Source: Halichondria panicea (Eukaryota > Porifera > Demospongiae > Suberitida > Halichondriidae). Taken from it: DNA of 64,000 nucleotides. The notes below the pieces were generated by a model. The model did no database searches. It was not told where the DNA came from and saw nothing but the letters and a program-made list of their open reading frames with translations. The stretch lies in contig NC_087392.1 of NCBI RefSeq assembly GCF_963675165.1, positions 1,317,001 to 1,381,000 of the forward strand, in the 5' to 3' direction. Both the position numbers and the translations under genes were made by a program. Below, piece after piece: positions 22,738 to 33,727 of this stretch (position 1 is its first letter; each line of letters opens with the position of its first letter).

Positions 22738-22815
22738 CCTCTAACATGGCCGGCCTAGCTGTAAGGTCACATGATCCCTCTAATATGGCCGGCCTAGCTG
22801 TAAGGTCACATGATC
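22738..22815. repeat. Two-copy 39-bp tandem repeat
   Basis: Two nearly identical 39-base units (CCTCTAAYATGGCCGGCCTA, then GCTGTAAGGTCACATGATC) lie between the convergent TMEM144 and RRM1 genes. Confidence 0.9.
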
Positions 22816-23056
22816 ATGATGCATGCAGAGCATAATTATTATTCTACAGTATATAATAATATTATGATACGATATATACACATGTACGTATTATGGTAAG
22901 TGAAACAACACGGCAGTGTATACACAACGAAAACTGGGAGTGGAAATTAAAACAGAATGTAGCATAAATATAATAACAGCTATCACTAGATCATAATCGT
23001 ATTGCATGGGTTCACAATGAGTTCAAAGTTCAGTCACATGATGAGAGTGTAGTTGA

Positions 23057-26000
23057 TCATGCAGAGCACATGAGACAGGCTTCTCTGTTCTGTATTGAGC
23101 AAGCCATTGCCTTCTCCTGGTACTCTTTGTCATTCTTCTCTGGAGAGGAGTCTCCACTCTTTGCCTGCTCAGCCTTGTTGACCATTGTCTGGTCGATGGT
23201 GAACTGGATGGCATTAGCAGCTGCCTTAGTGCGGAGATAGTACATGCCAGTCTTGAGACCCTGCACAAAATGAGTTACAAAATCGGTCAATATTGGGCTG
23301 CAGGACATAACATGGCTGTACTCTTGTAAGACTTAAATATAAGGATAAAACTGCACTCAGTACACATACAAGGCACTGATAAAAAGTTAAATGTAGCATT
23401 GAAGATGTAGATGGATCACAAAGACATTCGTTAGTAATGGTGAAAGGAACGTACAACTTATAAGCCTCTATTACATAATGAACATGATAACATCGTACTG
23501 ACTGACTGACAGACTGACCTTTTCCCAGGCATAGAAGTGCATGCTTGTCAGCTTGCCAAAGTTGGCCTCCGCCATGTGTACATTGAAGGACTGACTCTGG
23601 TCAATATAGGCGCCTCTGTCGGCAGCCATGTCGATGAGCGTACGCTGGGAGATCTCCCACACAGTCCTGTACAGCTGCTTGAGGTCCGACGGTATCTCAT
23701 CAATTTTCTGTAGAAATAAGAATATACATAAGGAAGGGTAGATTGATAAACAATAACAAGGCTACACGCACTTACTATTCTCATTGCAATTGAAAATATG
23801 GTGAAAGCTTAGGCTACATTATTAGCTGTTGAACTGAACTGTGCCAGAAAATGTTCACAGTTTTAATTTTCGTATGATGCTCTACTGATATGACAATTTT
23901 CACCATATGAAAACAACCCGCTATACGGTATACCAGTATCAGTACTCTTTTAGTTAACAAGACCATACTCTCCTCACCTGAATGGATCCATTGTTTGCGA
24001 TGAGCCTCTGCTTCATGGTCTCATCCCAGAGTCCTCTCTCTGTTAGGTCCTTGAGCAGGTGGTGGTTGACCACTTGGAACTCTCCCGAGAGAACACGGCG
24101 AGAGTAGATGTTGCTTGTGTACGGTTCAAATGACTCGTTGTTGCCCAAGATCTGAGCAGTGGATGCAGTGGGCATTGGGGCAAGGAGGAGGCTGTTGCGG
24201 ATACCATGCCTGTGTGCGTGTGTGAGGGAGGGAGGGTACCGTAACAAAACAAAACAAGTGAGAAAGATCAACTAACGCAGGTAGGTACTAAGTCAGGCAA
24301 CCAACATCGTATGGCATTAGGTACCGTGGTTGCAACAATAAAATCGCAAAATCTAAATTAGTACTAGCAAATACACATGATCCTTGCCAGAACGCATTAG
24401 TTAGATCGCAAAGGGTCAATTTTTCTGCCTTCTCTCCCTCCCACGCTACAATGAGAACCTAATTTGGCTCATTTGCAAAGGTTTTTCATCCGCAAAATAT
24501 TCTAAAACGGTAGCTCAGTACGCACTATCTTATAAAGTCTAGATTACATCACTAACTAGTACTCACTGAGAGATCTTTTCCTTGATTGCGGCCCAGTCCC
24601 ACAGATCAGTGGGTGTGACTCCCCACATGTCGTATTGCAGTATACCCTCGCTCACAGGGGAACCTTGGTACGTCTCGTACGGCCCGTCCCTCTCAGCCAA
24701 CTCGCAGGAGGCGGTCAGGGCAGCGTAGTAGATAGTCTCGAATGCCTGTCGGTTGAGTAGCTTTGCCTCAGGGCTGTCAAACGGGAATCTCATCAGGATG
24801 AAAGCATCGGCAAGACCCTGAACACCAACGCCAATGGGTCGATGCCGCATATTCGACACACGAGCCTGGATAAAATATCTTAAATAAGCATGCTACACAA
24901 AGCGGTAATGAAAGTTACCTCGGGTACTGGGTAGAAATTGATGTCAATGATGCGATTCAGGTTCCTTGTGACAACTTTGGTGACTTCGAAGAGATTTTTG
25001 AAGTCGAATGTCCGCTCAGGAGTGACGAAACGATTGAGAGCAATTGAGGCCAGGTTGCATACGGCCACTTCATCAGGTGAGGTGTACTCGATAATCTCAG
25101 TGCACAGGTTGCTACACTTGATGGTGCCGAGGTTCTGTAGACAAATTATGCATAATTATGTATGCACATGTACGTACAACTACACAAACGTAGGCTATAG
25201 TGTACAGTTACAACACAAGTTAATACACACACAAATTGTTGCAAATTAAAAATGTTTACGGGGGGGGAGGGGTTATAATTTGTCACACAATTCACCTTCT
25301 GATTGCTCTTCCTGTTGCATGCATCCTTGTAGAGCATGTACGGAGTGCCAGTCTCAGTCTGTGACTGTAGAATAGCAAACCAGAGCTGATGAGCGTTGAC
25401 CGTCTTCCTTGCCCGTCCTTCTTTCTCGTATTTCTCGTACAAAGCCTTAAACTCGTCTCCCCAGGTGTCGGCGAGGCCGGGGCACTCGTGAGGGCACATG
25501 AGAGACCAGGTAGTGTCTTGCTTCACTCTCTCCATGAACAAATCTGGCACCCACATTGCATAGAACAGGTCACGCGCCCTCTGGGGGTGAAAATGCAGGT
25601 AATTGTACATGCACTAAACAGTCAAAACATCACTAAGCTTTTGGTTTCCTCTAATCACTAATAAAAACATACCGCAACAGCTACAGAATGCATACTTCAG
25701 TTTCAAAATTGGACACTCCAGGCTTTAATTATGGAGCCTTCAATTCAATTAGCTGAATTCCTAAATATTACCAGTCATGCATTCTCACCTTCTCTTCTGC
25801 TCCGTGGTTTTTCTTAAGTTCCAGGAAATCAAAGATATCAGCGTGCCAAGGCTCCAGGTAGACAGCAAATGCTCCTGGTCTCTTGTTCCCTCCTTGATCA
25901 ACATACCGCGCCGTATTGTTGTAGACTCGAAGCATCGGAACAAGCCCATTGGACGTCCCGTTTGTCTGTGTACAGGGGGGGAGGGGATACCAAAATAAAT

Positions 26001-27515
26001 AATCTTGCATCAGAACTGAACTAAACTATCTCACTTGATATAAAGCATGTGTACAAGCAGAGTAGTAATACTCTTGGAACAAGTCAAGAACGCAAGCAAA
26101 GGGCTTCTGTATGTATCTATTTAAGTGAACAACGCTTCAAAGGGAATATTAAGGGTGTGATACTGATTGGTAAAGGCTTCCATTTCACTCACCCCAGCAA
26201 TGTAGCTCCCAGAGGCGCGAATGCAGCTTGTAGCAATGCCAATCCCACCGGCAGACTTGGAGATGTTGGCACAGGTCTTGAGAGTGTCGTAGATCCCATC
26301 AATACTGTCATCCTTCATGCAGATGAGGAAACAAGAGGAAAGTTGAGGTCGACAGGTCCCTGCGTTGAACAGGGTGGGAGAGGCGTGGGTAAACCAACGT
26401 CCCGACATCAGGTTGTACGTCTGGGGAGAGGGGAACAATGGATGGTAATGCAATGCACACACATGTACATACCATATAGCGGGTATATTTCGAGGGTGTA
26501 AAATGATCACGGTTTTCGCTGATTCAGCACGCACCGCAAACATTTATACCCACGATTTAATATCACATGCAGACATGCTGCAAAAAGGCTGCTATTCAGC
26601 GAAAATTAAATCCACTAAATCCACAAAACCGAAAGTTTATACCCTTGTATAATATACCCGCTATACGATCACATACAGATATAGTACAGGCATAGATTAA
26701 ATAAAGTACACACACATGACATGACCTGCCCTTCTCACCTCAACAACAGATTCCAAGTTTTCTCCGTGTATCCCCACGGCAACCCTCATGAGCATGTGCT
26801 GGGGACGCTCGGCCACTTTCCCGTTGATTCTGAGCAAATAAGATCTCTCCAGAGTCTTGAAACCAAAGTACTGATAGTTAAAGTCACGGTCATAGATGAT
26901 GGACGAATTGAGAAACTGCATGTGTGTGTGTGTATGAGGTTAACTCTGTATGATTCCTGAGCGACTTTCTTTGCTTACATCTGCATTTTTCTTTATGATG
27001 TCATATGTTTCCTTGGAGATCTTCGGTGAGGGTTTTTTGGTAACTGGGTGCTCATAATTGAAGAGATCCTCCATGACAGCTGTAAGGGAGCAAGGGGGAG
27101 ACAATCGTAAGCTCATATATTTGTACAACAAGGGCTGTTAACATACCACTGAACAGCTTCTTTGTCTCCTTGTGCAGATTCGAGACGGCAATCCTAGCAG
27201 CAAGAATGGCATAGTCGGGATGTTTGGTGGTCATGGAGGCAGCCGTCTCAGCTGCAAGAGTGTCCAGTTCCACCGTAGTGACACCAGGGTACACACCAGC
27301 AATGACCTTCATCGTTATCTCAGCCGGCTCGATGAAGTCCTTGCTCAGGCCGTAGCACAACTTGCTGATACGTGAGGTAATCTTGTCAAACATAACCGTC
27401 TCACTACGGCCATCTGTGGAAAATGGGATTTTGGTCAACATCAGGGCTAGATATTGGTACATGTACATGGTCAGGATCTCTTACCTCTCTTAATAACAAA
27501 GATTTTGGAGGCCAT
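23057..27515 (-). CDS. RRM1: Ribonucleoside-diphosphate reductase large subunit
   Basis: Twelve exons from [10 protein letters not shown] (27515) to the redox tail CLMCSA (stop 23057-23059). This is the class Ia catalytic subunit that reduces ribonucleotides for DNA synthesis, with the small subunit supplying the radical. The ATP-cone is at the N-terminus ([20 protein letters not shown]). Active-site features are present: [20 protein letters not shown] (redox Cys), [20 protein letters not shown] (catalytic Cys and Glu, second redox Cys), [20 protein letters not shown], GDWAxx-type glycines in KSAGGIGIA, and the shuttle CxxC at the end. Length and order match animal RRM1. Introns hold transposon relics at about 23790-23932, 24340-24515 and 26470-26669. 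Confidence 0.97.
24340..24515. mobile_element. MITE, TTTTGCG...GCAAAA family
   Basis: The stretch from TAGTACTAGCAAATACACAT to GCAAAATATTCTAAAACGGT resembles 62735-62885 (CCTTGCCAGAACGCA-TAGTTAGATCG, GATTTGGCTCATTCGCAAAC) and, inverted, 44935-45110. It lies in an RRM1 intron. Ends are inverted and AT-rich; no coding capacity. Confidence 0.55.
26470..26669. mobile_element. 200-bp MITE, TACCGTATAGCGGG family
   Basis: The left end TACCATATAGCGGGTATATT (then TCGAGGGTG) and the right end TAATATACCCGCTATACGAT are inverted copies. Same family as 9591-9867. It sits in an RRM1 intron. Confidence 0.7.
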
Positions 27516-27783
27516 GGGTACGTGCAGCAGCTCAATTGTGAGAAAGGGAGACTCTAAAGGCGCAGAAGATAGAGATAGAGTTTGTAGACTGCGATATGAT
27601 AGGTGTGATAGAAAAGCCCGCTAAAATGTAGTGTTCCCGCGTGGGATCGGTAAAGAGGCGCATGCTCATTCAAAACCGCAACCGCAACCTCCTTCCTGTA
27701 GCATGCACTACTGTGGTTTCATGTAATGCATGCAATAGTTAGAGTGCAATAGTCTTGAAAGTCCATGGGCTACAACCTTTTTA
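27516..27783. other. RRM1 upstream region
   Basis: This holds the likely RRM1 5' UTR and promoter. A short GC-rich stretch (CCCGCGTGGGATCGG near 27637) is the only notable composition change. No defined element is recognised. Confidence 0.3.
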
Positions 27784-27876
27784 TCTAAGCCTTCTTTAGA
27801 GTGATGTGCAAGACCTAGATCTAAGCCTTCTTTAGAGTGATGTGCAAGACCTAGATCTAAGCCTTCTTTAGAGTGA
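27784..27876. repeat. 36-bp tandem repeat, about 2.6 copies
   Basis: Unit TCTAAGCCTTCTTTAGAGTG then ATGTGCAAGACCTAGA, period 36, copies at 27784, 27820 and 27856 (last one partial). On the minus strand it can read HSKEGLDLGLAH repeats, but nothing supports a gene. Confidence 0.9.
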
Positions 27877-27979
27877 ATCCTATAGACGTTTAAGTGCACG
27901 ACATAATGTGGCAGCACTTGTAGATCTACCAGTAATCTGAATTTCAGGTAGTCGGCTTTTCAAATCATCTCAATGACGA

Positions 27980-28206
27980 TTAGTTTATCGTGAGATCATC
28001 TAGACAGTACTCCCTTGGGCTGGCTTTATTAGCAGACACGTCTCCAGTGTGTTGAAATCTATCAACAACCCTCCAAACAGTAGCTTCAGCAACAAACAAT
28101 CTATCTACTGCTTCCTTAATGGTACAGCAATTGACAAGCCTTTGCCATATACCATTCTCCACCTAAGATCCTCATGATAGGATTTTGTACGGCCAGGTTC
28201 CCCCAT
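27980..28206 (-). pseudogene. Transposase N-terminal fragment (helix-turn-helix, DDE type)
   Basis: From an ATG at 28206 (MGEPGRTKSYHEDLRWRMVY) the reading continues after a frame change near 28145 as LVNCCTIKEAVDRLFVAEAT, then VWRVVDRFQHTGDVS, ending at a stop at 27980. The helix-turn-helix pattern followed by R-F-x-x-T-G-D-V is usual for the start of Tc1/mariner-like transposases. No DDE catalytic region follows, so it is a broken DNA-transposon relic. Confidence 0.6.
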
Positions 28207-28745
28207 TATTACTTGGTCTTGCACAATCATTCAATCATTCATGAAACTGTGAACATGCCCAGCTCTGACCATTACTATATGTACATACCTGAGGTCAATT
28301 AGTGGTACATTTCTTTTTTTGTTTTTAAAATGTATATTTCAAGTGAGGTGAAAAAGGTTGTAAGTATTTTTCTAAATAACCAATTTAGGATCACACAGAT
28401 GAATGTTGGGATAATAAATTATTCATAACAGCAGCACAAGGACCAATATATTGATATTAATGTTCAGTTCATCATCACCTTCATCACTGCACTGTCAGCA
28501 CCTGAAGGACAACAATAATATTATTGATGTAGTCATAACTGTAAATTGTGTACAGGCCGATCTTCAAAGATAGCTAGTAAAGACATACATGAATCACCCA
28601 CCCATGCAATGTGAAAAGGGAACATCATGTTTCAAAAGTGGGATATAAGATACATTTAATAACAAACTATATAGCCATACAGTAACACAATAATTGCATG
28701 TACATTTGAGAGGGGTTGTCTTGCCGCCCATGAGACTGTCTCCTC

Positions 28746-28897
28746 ACCGTGATTAGCACACATTTTTTCTCAGTGCCAGAGTCATTGCCAGCTGTTGTGG
28801 GGCAGGGCTCGTGACAGTTGGTCCCTATGGTGATTAAGTACGGTAGTAGGGTACCAGGCTCGACTGTACCGCGAGGGCCTATAACCACATCACTAGA
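28746..28897 (-). CDS. Possible exon of an unrecognised minus-strand gene
   Basis: An open stretch reading VVIGPRGTVEPGTLLPYLIT, then GTNCHEPCPTTAGNDSGTEK, is bounded by an acceptor-like CATGTAG and a donor-like GTGAGGAG on the minus strand. A short candidate upstream exon (MKEAQAQLEFM before GTAAGAG) lies near 29050-29085. No domain is recognised and the gene, if real, is not delimited. Confidence 0.25.
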
Positions 28898-28974
28898 CTA
28901 CATGGTAACTCGTCACATTCCTTCACCAGCTGTAAGGTTCGCCCCCCGCCACCTGCTGATCGTGTATGTGCGTG

Positions 28975-28975
<1 letters not shown>

Positions 28976-29011
<36 letters not shown>
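28976..29011. repeat. (TG)n microsatellite
   Basis: A run of TG dinucleotides about 36 bases long. Confidence 0.9.
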
Positions 29012-29160
29012 AGGGTGACTTGGTGGGGTGTGTGAGGGTTTGGTCTCTTACCATAAACTCCAGCTGAGCCTGAGCCTCCTTCATCTGTAATCAATCAGAT
29101 TGCATATTAGGTATAGCTTGCCACAATCATGAAAGATGTACGTGCAACTACACATAATAT

Positions 29161-29221
29161 ACCGCCACCACCACCGCCACCACCACCACCACCACCACCA
29201 CCACCACCACCACCACCACCG
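29161..29221. repeat. (CAC)n trinucleotide repeat
   Basis: About 20 CAC/CGC triplets in a row, pure CAC in the centre. It could read poly-His or poly-Thr but is not in a supported gene. Confidence 0.95.
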
Positions 29222-30700
29222 CATGGCCATGGGCAGAAGGCCCCACCTATCACAGTATACATTAGCACGGAAAACTATAGAGCAAAAATATTTTGATCCC
29301 CATCTGATAAGAATCTAGGCCCTAGTTCCAAGTGTTATATGGACGCATTTCAAGCCGCATACGAAGATAAAAAGCACAAATCTGTATAAAAAATTGTGTC
29401 AGTAGTGCAACTCGGACATATAAATTGCATCAGGGATCGGAATAACTTACCCTCTTATATATATATGGTTGGTAGACCTATAATTATATAGAGTGGCATC
29501 CAAACATATAATATTAGTACAACCCCCCAAAATAATATATTTTTATACACTAATAATTCCTATAAAAGACTTTTTTACTATCAAGAAAATATAAACTGAT
29601 ACCAACAATAACGTACAGGCGGGCGGGATGGGTGTGTACGATCAACCTGTGGCTATCAATAGGAAGATGTACACGAGAGGTGTGAGTATGATTGTTGTTA
29701 AAACTGTAGCAGTCTAGACAGACACACACCGTATACCTCGAGGCATAATGATTGATAGTAAAATAATAGTCGTAGTAAATAACAGGCCCTATTAAATGCT
29801 ATAAGTTGGGGGGGGGGGTATAAAATAACAGGCCATAATAAATTATTTATGGAGGCCTCCCATAGGAGGGAGTCAAACTGCTAGAGGAAGTCAACAACAG
29901 GCTGATCGTTGGCCATGCATGGCCACCTGGCTCGTTTATAATTATGCTGCTTTTTTGTGGCCACTGACTATATAGATGTGTACAAGTATTTTTTTAACCT
30001 TTGAAGCTTGTATGTGAACGGTGAGCACTATATAAATGTTGTTTTATATCTCAAAGTACTGTAAAAGTGGCAACTCCTAGATCTTCCGGATTTGGATCCG
30101 GTGGCGCCCGAATCAGCGCCTCCTGTATGTGCAAGGTAAGTGCTTCCTGTCTGTCTCTTTAACTTTACTGAATCCTTTCCTAGAAGTTGTGGTGGATTTG
30201 GATTTCACGGGCTCGAGGAGTACCTGCATGCCTCACGGCCTAACAGAGGAGGTTGAGGCCAGGGGCCGTGGTGGTGCAGGTGCCAATAAATCCTGCAGTT
30301 TTATAGATCAAGGTTTACAGCAACAATTAAATGGTCTGTGTCTATATAACTACGCAGCCATATCCTTCCAACAATGTATTCCTGTTGTCAAGTTTCAAGG
30401 CTGGGACCAGGAAGACGGGAAAGATGCCCAAATTCGTTGTGCCACAAGAATATATATGCAAAGCATAATTATAACTTTATTGTAGCCATAGTGATAATAA
30501 TTTAATCCATTGCGGTATACTTTTTTTAACTCGTTTACTGTGGGGGGTAATGACACATCAAGCATCTACCAATACGATCCCACTAATTGTATGTCCAAGC
30601 CATCGTGTCACCATTATTTCTAGTGTCTACTTCTCTCATTGGTGATAAAGGAAGCTCATGTTCGAGCCAGATAATGTTCCCTGTCTTCAAACTCTGTGCT
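29222..30700. other. AT-rich stretch without a supported gene
   Basis: Mostly AT-rich with short homopolymers. A stretch at 30060-30270 is open in several frames and bounded by GTAAGT and TTTCCTAG signals (peptide SGFGSGGARISASCMC), which could be an isolated exon, but I cannot place it in a gene. Confidence 0.3.
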
Positions 30701-30859
30701 GCACTATAGGAAAGAGTCTGGAGCTTGGGACCAACACAATAAAATCTCCCAATTTAAAAATTAATTGACACTGGACAACAATGGTTGTGTTGTACCAATT
30801 AAAGAAAGTAGATTTCGCACATTGTGTTTGAAAGTGCCCTGCAGTGCAAGGTAAACAAT

Positions 30860-31150
30860 AAAAGTTGTTGGAGGCCACAGAGACCCTGAACAACACTGCT
30901 GTGTAGGGGTACTACGAGTCGATAGTTGAAACTTCCAGTCATGAAGGTGCAAAAGTTATTAACAAAGACAAACTGGATGCGGCAACGTACCTACTATAGC
31001 ACATGCCGTAATGACGAACTCTTTCCGGAGGCCTGCATGGTGCCATTATTAGTATCACAATCAAGGAGTTTGAACAGGCCAAGAAAGAGACATCAACAGG
31101 CCAGGAGGAAATGGCTACTAAAATAGTGGACAATAAAGTTTATAACGAAA
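30860..31150 (+). other. Recombinase-like segment, copy A (relic)
   Basis: One of three copies (also 33352-33625 and 37670-37940) of a segment of about 280 bp whose shared coding sense includes EATETLNNTAVWEYYESIVE and a QRPGAVISLTIKEFEQAK-like stretch. The RPG-x-V...EF pattern recalls the core-binding region of tyrosine recombinases, as in Crypton-like elements, but no catalytic region is present. All copies look like decayed relics. The family is inferred. Confidence 0.4.
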
Positions 31151-31509
31151 CAAGTATAAGTTATGATTTTAACATTAATTGTAGTCAAGAATTCCCCATT
31201 AGAAATTCTGAGGTTTCTAAGAGATGTACATGTATATAGTCATATAGGCTGGTGCAGTGGTAGACCAGCATGCAACTGCCAACAGAAGTGCTCCACTATT
31301 CAGCTCCAGCCATCCCTCAGAGCCCTCCAAAAGAGACTATAAGGGTACAATTGTCCTTTCGGTGCTGACAGGATGAACTTGTTAGTACACACAATATTGT
31401 TGTTGCTGTCAGTGTGTTCACTGTACACATTCTTTAGGATGCACTTTACATCTAGCTACTAGCTAATTATGTATATCCTATGCTGTTACACTGAATTGTT
31501 AAAAAAAAA

Positions 31510-31660
31510 GTGGGGCAGGTGAGAAAGGAGACCAGGATCTTCACGGCTTAATGGGTGCTAGGGGTCACACTGGGAATACAGGTGCCAGGGGTGATAGCAG
31601 ATAGCGGGAGAGTCGATGATAAAGGATACCAAGGAGACAAAGGAGAGGCAAGGGAGAGGT
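31510..31660 (+). other. Collagen-like Gly-X-Y stretch, copy A
   Basis: The shared sense GARGHTGNTGARGD then GDKGYQGDKGE is a Gly-X-Y repeat. It is repeated at 35272-35430 and 38185-38330. The triplet frame is interrupted in each copy, so a functional collagen exon is not assured. Confidence 0.55.
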
Positions 31661-32223
31661 AAGGGACTTGTTACCTCGCACAGCTCCAGTTACCAATTCT
31701 TAAATTGTGAGCTCTCATGCTTGCAGTGTTATTTCATACCATCAAATATGACGGGCAGGAAAAAGGTTAGACTCACGATATAATTATAAACCTGTACTTA
31801 ATGCAGGGATGGATTCATTGAATGGACAGGTATGATTGTATCTTATAAATAGCAGTATAGCAGTATAGCTCCACAAGAGAATCAGCTTGCAGTGGTAGAC
31901 TATCAACAAATGCATGGTACAAGTTTATTGAATTTAAAGAAATAAGGGACACCCTTAACACAATTGACTATAGTTTTCTACAAGAGAATCACTTCATAAG
32001 AGAGCAGACGACGTGTTACAAGTGCACTTGTGTGTCTATGATTGTGTTTGTGTGCATGTGCATGGGTTGGAGGTCAGTGTGTTCAGCTATACTTTATTTA
32101 ATAAGGGGAAATTGTGCTGGTATTCCAAGCCATACAATGTGTGGGATGCATGTAGCCACAATGAAATCAAGTTAATTTAAGAAGCTAAGTTTCATGTGCT
32201 ATCTACAGTGGACTTGAAAGTTT

Positions 32224-33216
32224 GTGAGAATGGACTGCAGCTATCTTGATTTGTATTATCCTACAAATAATATCACAACATTAACCTTGCCAAGAGTTTA
32301 CATTGTTCAAGCAGCAGTTCTCTCAGTGGTGTTTATATTGAGCTCTGTTGGGATGGTCTTGAACATTGTCTTTGTCTGTCGAAGGAAGACTAACTTTCTA
32401 GTAAGAAGGATAGTCTACATTACTGTCATCACTACACTACAGCTTGGAGTATTATGGCTTTGGAGCATTCCTGCATTCAAACCAGATAAGTCAATGCTAA
32501 ATTTTTGTAACGAAGTTAACAATTGGTATATCAGTGTAGCAAGTAGTTTACTGTGGACAATGGCTCTACTGATCTGCTCTATCTACTTTACCGTGGTAAC
32601 GAAACTGTGTGGTTGTTTCTCAAGAAGGCATCTTTGGAGTGACCCATTTCATTTGCTATTGGAATATCTATTTGTCATGATACTATTGCTTGTGGGGTTG
32701 GCACTTTGTGTGCTTACATATTTTACACACAGAAACTTCGCTATAAACTTTACTCGGCAAATAATTGTTTTAGTTATACCGCCTGCACTAGCACTAACAA
32801 GCTTGATAGGAAACATTGTTTTAACTGTATGGTTTTTTACTCTACGGAGAAGGCGAATCACAAGGAGAAGAGATGCACTGAAAGAAATTGGAATGTTTTT
32901 TGCTCTATTTTTCATTATTTTGCTTGTACTTGGCATAGATTTTTGTGCTCTCTTTCCGCTACCACAGACAGTACTATCTTTTCCTCTATCGTGTTTCCCA
33001 TTGCTAGTTTTTGGCTACATGTGCTACAGTTTTCGTAGTAAAACTAGACATGTCAGGTTTGCCAACAGAGCAGATATTGAGACGGCTGGTCCAGGACTAC
33101 GAACTGCTCCACCCTCCACTAGAGTCAGCCTACCTACGGACACAGCTGATCATGCTCCCAACTTCCTGAGCCCAAGTACAGCTGAGCCTTCAGAAGTGAC
33201 GCCATTGATAAATTAA
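32224..33216 (+). CDS. Seven-transmembrane protein, family unrecognised (intact copy)
   Basis: A single uninterrupted frame of 330 residues, preceded by a possible start at 32224 and 32230. Hydrophobic segments at about residues 25-51, 63-82, 101-127, 145-168, 182-208, 224-246 and 252-273 give seven membrane passes. A short N-terminal tail has an NNIT glycosylation site. Loops on one face are strongly basic (CRRKTNFLVRR, RRRRITRRRDALK), as expected for cytosolic loops. The tail ends EVTPLIN. Topology is receptor-like, but no DRY or NPxxY motif is seen, so GPCR membership is not shown. A closely similar broken copy lies at 39045-40002 and a fragment at 35826-35905. Confidence 0.75.
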   Translation: MRMDCSYLDLYYPTNNITTLTLPRVYIVQAAVLSVVFILSSVGMVLNIVFVCRRKTNFLVRRIVYITVITTLQLGVLWLWSIPAFKPDKSMLNFCNEVNNWYISVASSLLWTMALLICSIYFTVVTKLCGCFSRRHLWSDPFHLLLEYLFVMILLLVGLALCVLTYFTHRNFAINFTRQIIVLVIPPALALTSLIGNIVLTVWFFTLRRRRITRRRDALKEIGMFFALFFIILLVLGIDFCALFPLPQTVLSFPLSCFPLLVFGYMCYSFRSKTRHVRFANRADIETAGPGLRTAPPSTRVSLPTDTADHAPNFLSPSTAEPSEVTPLIN

Positions 33217-33727
33217 TTAGTGACACAAGAGATTGTACACATTCGTTAAGAACACATGCTAACTGTATCTATAGGATCTATGTTGTTTTATATATTGCAT
33301 GTGCTGTAATTTTCATTTTCACATGTACGTTTGAAATTGTGTTTAATTCATAAAAGTTGCTAGAGGCCACAGAGACCCTGAACAACACTGCTGTGTGGGA
33401 GTACTACGAGTCGATAGTTGAAACTGCCTGTCATGGAGGTGCAGAAGCTATTGACAAAGACAAACTGGATGCGGCGACGTACCTACTAGCACATGCCGTC
33501 ATGACCAACTCCTTCCAGAGGCCTGGTGCCGTCATTAGCCTCGAGTTTGAAACAGGCCAAGAAAGAAACATCAACAGGCCAGGAGGAGATAGCTACTAAA
33601 ATAGTGGACAATAAGTTTATAATGAAACAAGTATAAGTTTTAAGGAATGGAAAAATTTTAATCGCAGTCAAGAATTCCCCATTAGAAATTCTGAGGTTTC
33701 ATTTATCTCTAAGAGATGTACATGTAT

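Larger units (their letters stand above)
30710..33250 (+). repeat. Tandem module, copy A
   Basis: First of three related modules. Order: an upstream block (CCAACACAATAAAATCT, 30735), a recombinase-like segment (30860-31150), a shared ATTCCCCATTAGAAATTCTG block (31193), a Gly-X-Y stretch (31510-31660), short EFKE-type blocks (31800-31960), CATACAATGTGTGGGATGCA (32129) and the intact 7TM gene (32224-33216). Confidence 0.8.

Noticed and set aside
27784-27876. CRISPR-like array
   Set aside because: Direct head-to-tail repeats with no spacers in a eukaryotic genome.
27708-27917. Minus-strand frame with HSKEGLDLGLAH peptide repeats
   Set aside because: Produced by a 36-bp DNA tandem repeat, whose period is a multiple of three; no gene context.
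29161-29221. Poly-His coding tract
   Set aside because: Simple CAC repeat without flanking coding sequence.
30129-30485. 118-residue open frame near a plausible splice site
   Set aside because: The start is not ATG and the peptide has no recognisable pattern; other frames are equally open nearby.
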